From assembly GCA_030639305.1 (NCBI GenBank), contig DAOWCY010000316.1, forward strand, positions 1 to 5,318: DNA of 5,318 bases. The letters are read 5' to 3'. Position numbers and translations under genes: made by a program. The notes under the pieces are model-generated. The model had not been told where the DNA came from. It saw only the letters and a program-made list of their open reading frames with translations, and did no database searches. Positions within the stretch are counted from its first letter, which is position 1. Every line of letters starts with the position of its first letter. Positions 5,064 through 5,318 of the stretch are shown piece by piece. Origin of the DNA: JAGLQA01 sp023135565. Its GTDB lineage: Bacteria > Acidobacteriota > Aminicenantia > UBA2199.

Positions 5064-5083
5064 GATGTTCGATTTGTAAAGGA

Positions 5084-5318
5084 TTATTGGAGCTCGAGTT
5101 TATCTACCCAACCAGTGTCGGAGCCGCTGCTGACGCTGCCGTCCTTGGTAAAGGACCATTTCAGGGTATGGGCGCCGCTGGAGACGGTATAGGTTTTCTG
5201 TGTCCAGTCGACGGTACCGGAAATCTGATCCTGTTCAACGCCGTCGATGTAGAATCTCAGGTAATCATAATTGGATTCGGATGAAACTTTCCAGTAGAAT
5301 TTAACGGAGGTTTTACCG
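5084..5318 (-). CDS. C-terminal part of a probable secreted/surface beta-sandwich protein (partial)
   Basis: The - strand is open from the window edge to TAA at 5086-5084 and encodes 77 residues; the 5' part lies outside. The sequence VKFYWKVSSESNYDYLRFY, then IDGVEQDQISGTVDW, a THTLKW-like SGAHTLKWSFTKD segment and SDTGWVDKLELQ, is the familiar beta-sandwich repeat at the C-terminal end of large extracellular proteins of anaerobic bacteria and archaea (peptidases, adhesins, beta-helix proteins; pattern SSESNYDxLxFYIDG...W...Y.v..G.HtLkW.Y.KD...G.D..W.D). It resembles concanavalin-like or MAM domains and probably helps binding or stability. There are no cysteines and no anchor (LPxTG, SLH or transmembrane) after the domain. 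Composition (many S, T, Y, W, D and G) is typical of secreted proteins. The signal peptide and catalytic part, if any, cannot be seen. Confidence 0.85.
   Translation of the reverse strand, partial: GKTSVKFYWKVSSESNYDYLRFYIDGVEQDQISGTVDWTQKTYTVSSGAHTLKWSFTKDGSVSSGSDTGWVDKLELQ

Larger units (their letters stand above)
4715..5083. other. 369-bp non-coding, hairpin-rich intergenic region
   Basis: No convincing gene in any frame. The part next to the PIN remnant carries its promoter. From about 4776 the DNA holds a series of inverted repeats listed separately (4786-4808, 4861-4903, 4939-4989, 5001-5030, 5041-5063). Between them, 4809-4860 shows nothing recognisable. A + strand open frame through 4777-4919 gives low-complexity Pro/Lys/Leu-rich residues without domain character and is not called. 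I could not match the ensemble to a known riboswitch or structural RNA by eye. Confidence 0.7.

Overview
This is an ordinary bacterial chromosomal window (roughly half G+C by eye) with two well-conserved housekeeping-type loci on the + strand and a decayed accessory region on the - strand. The promoters match the sigma-A/sigma-70 consensus well, ribosome-binding sites are purine-rich GGAGG types, and the genes present (HypA/HypB nickel maturation factors, a LonC-type protease) fit an anaerobic, hydrogen-metabolising bacterium. A Clostridia relative (Peptococcaceae/Desulfotomaculum-like) is my best guess, with a deltaproteobacterial-type anaerobe as the alternative. The organism is an inference, not something the sequence proves.

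Layout. Positions 1-168 hold an imperfect direct repeat of about 60 bp, whose second copy ends in a hairpin touching the -35 box of a near-consensus extended -10 promoter (162-189). This drives hypA (226-567) and hypB (567-1211), which overlap by one base. Between hypB and the next gene lies the last 27 codons of a fumarylacetoacetate-hydrolase family gene, with an in-frame stop just upstream (gene relic, to 1378). A second clear promoter (1392-1420) drives an 809-residue LonC-type protease (1481-3910) with a complete Ser668/Lys711 dyad but degenerate ATPase motifs.

From 3911 on, everything recognisable is on the - strand. Reading in the direction of transcription, there is the C-terminal 77 residues of a large, probably secreted beta-sandwich protein (5318-5084), followed by a hairpin and a perfect bidirectional terminator (5001-5030). 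Next comes a 369-bp hairpin-rich non-coding stretch (4715-5083), then a promoter (4737-4767) for a PIN-domain (VapC-like) toxin gene reduced to its first ~33 codons (4714-4592). An intact 61-residue small companion protein follows (4599-4414), then a minimal MNT-type nucleotidyltransferase (4375-4058) with its own promoter. No toxin partner survives for either of the last two genes, so this looks like the remains of two toxin-antitoxin modules.

How the genes work together: hypA and hypB form one functional unit for nickel insertion into [NiFe]-hydrogenase. LonC is transcribed separately and is a protein quality-control protease. The - strand cluster is accessory and partly dead. I did not find a convincing new multi-gene system. 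The most interesting points are the truncated toxin beside intact partners, the hydrolase relic, and the unexplained structured intergenic DNA at 4771-5000, which shares a motif with the 5' repeats.
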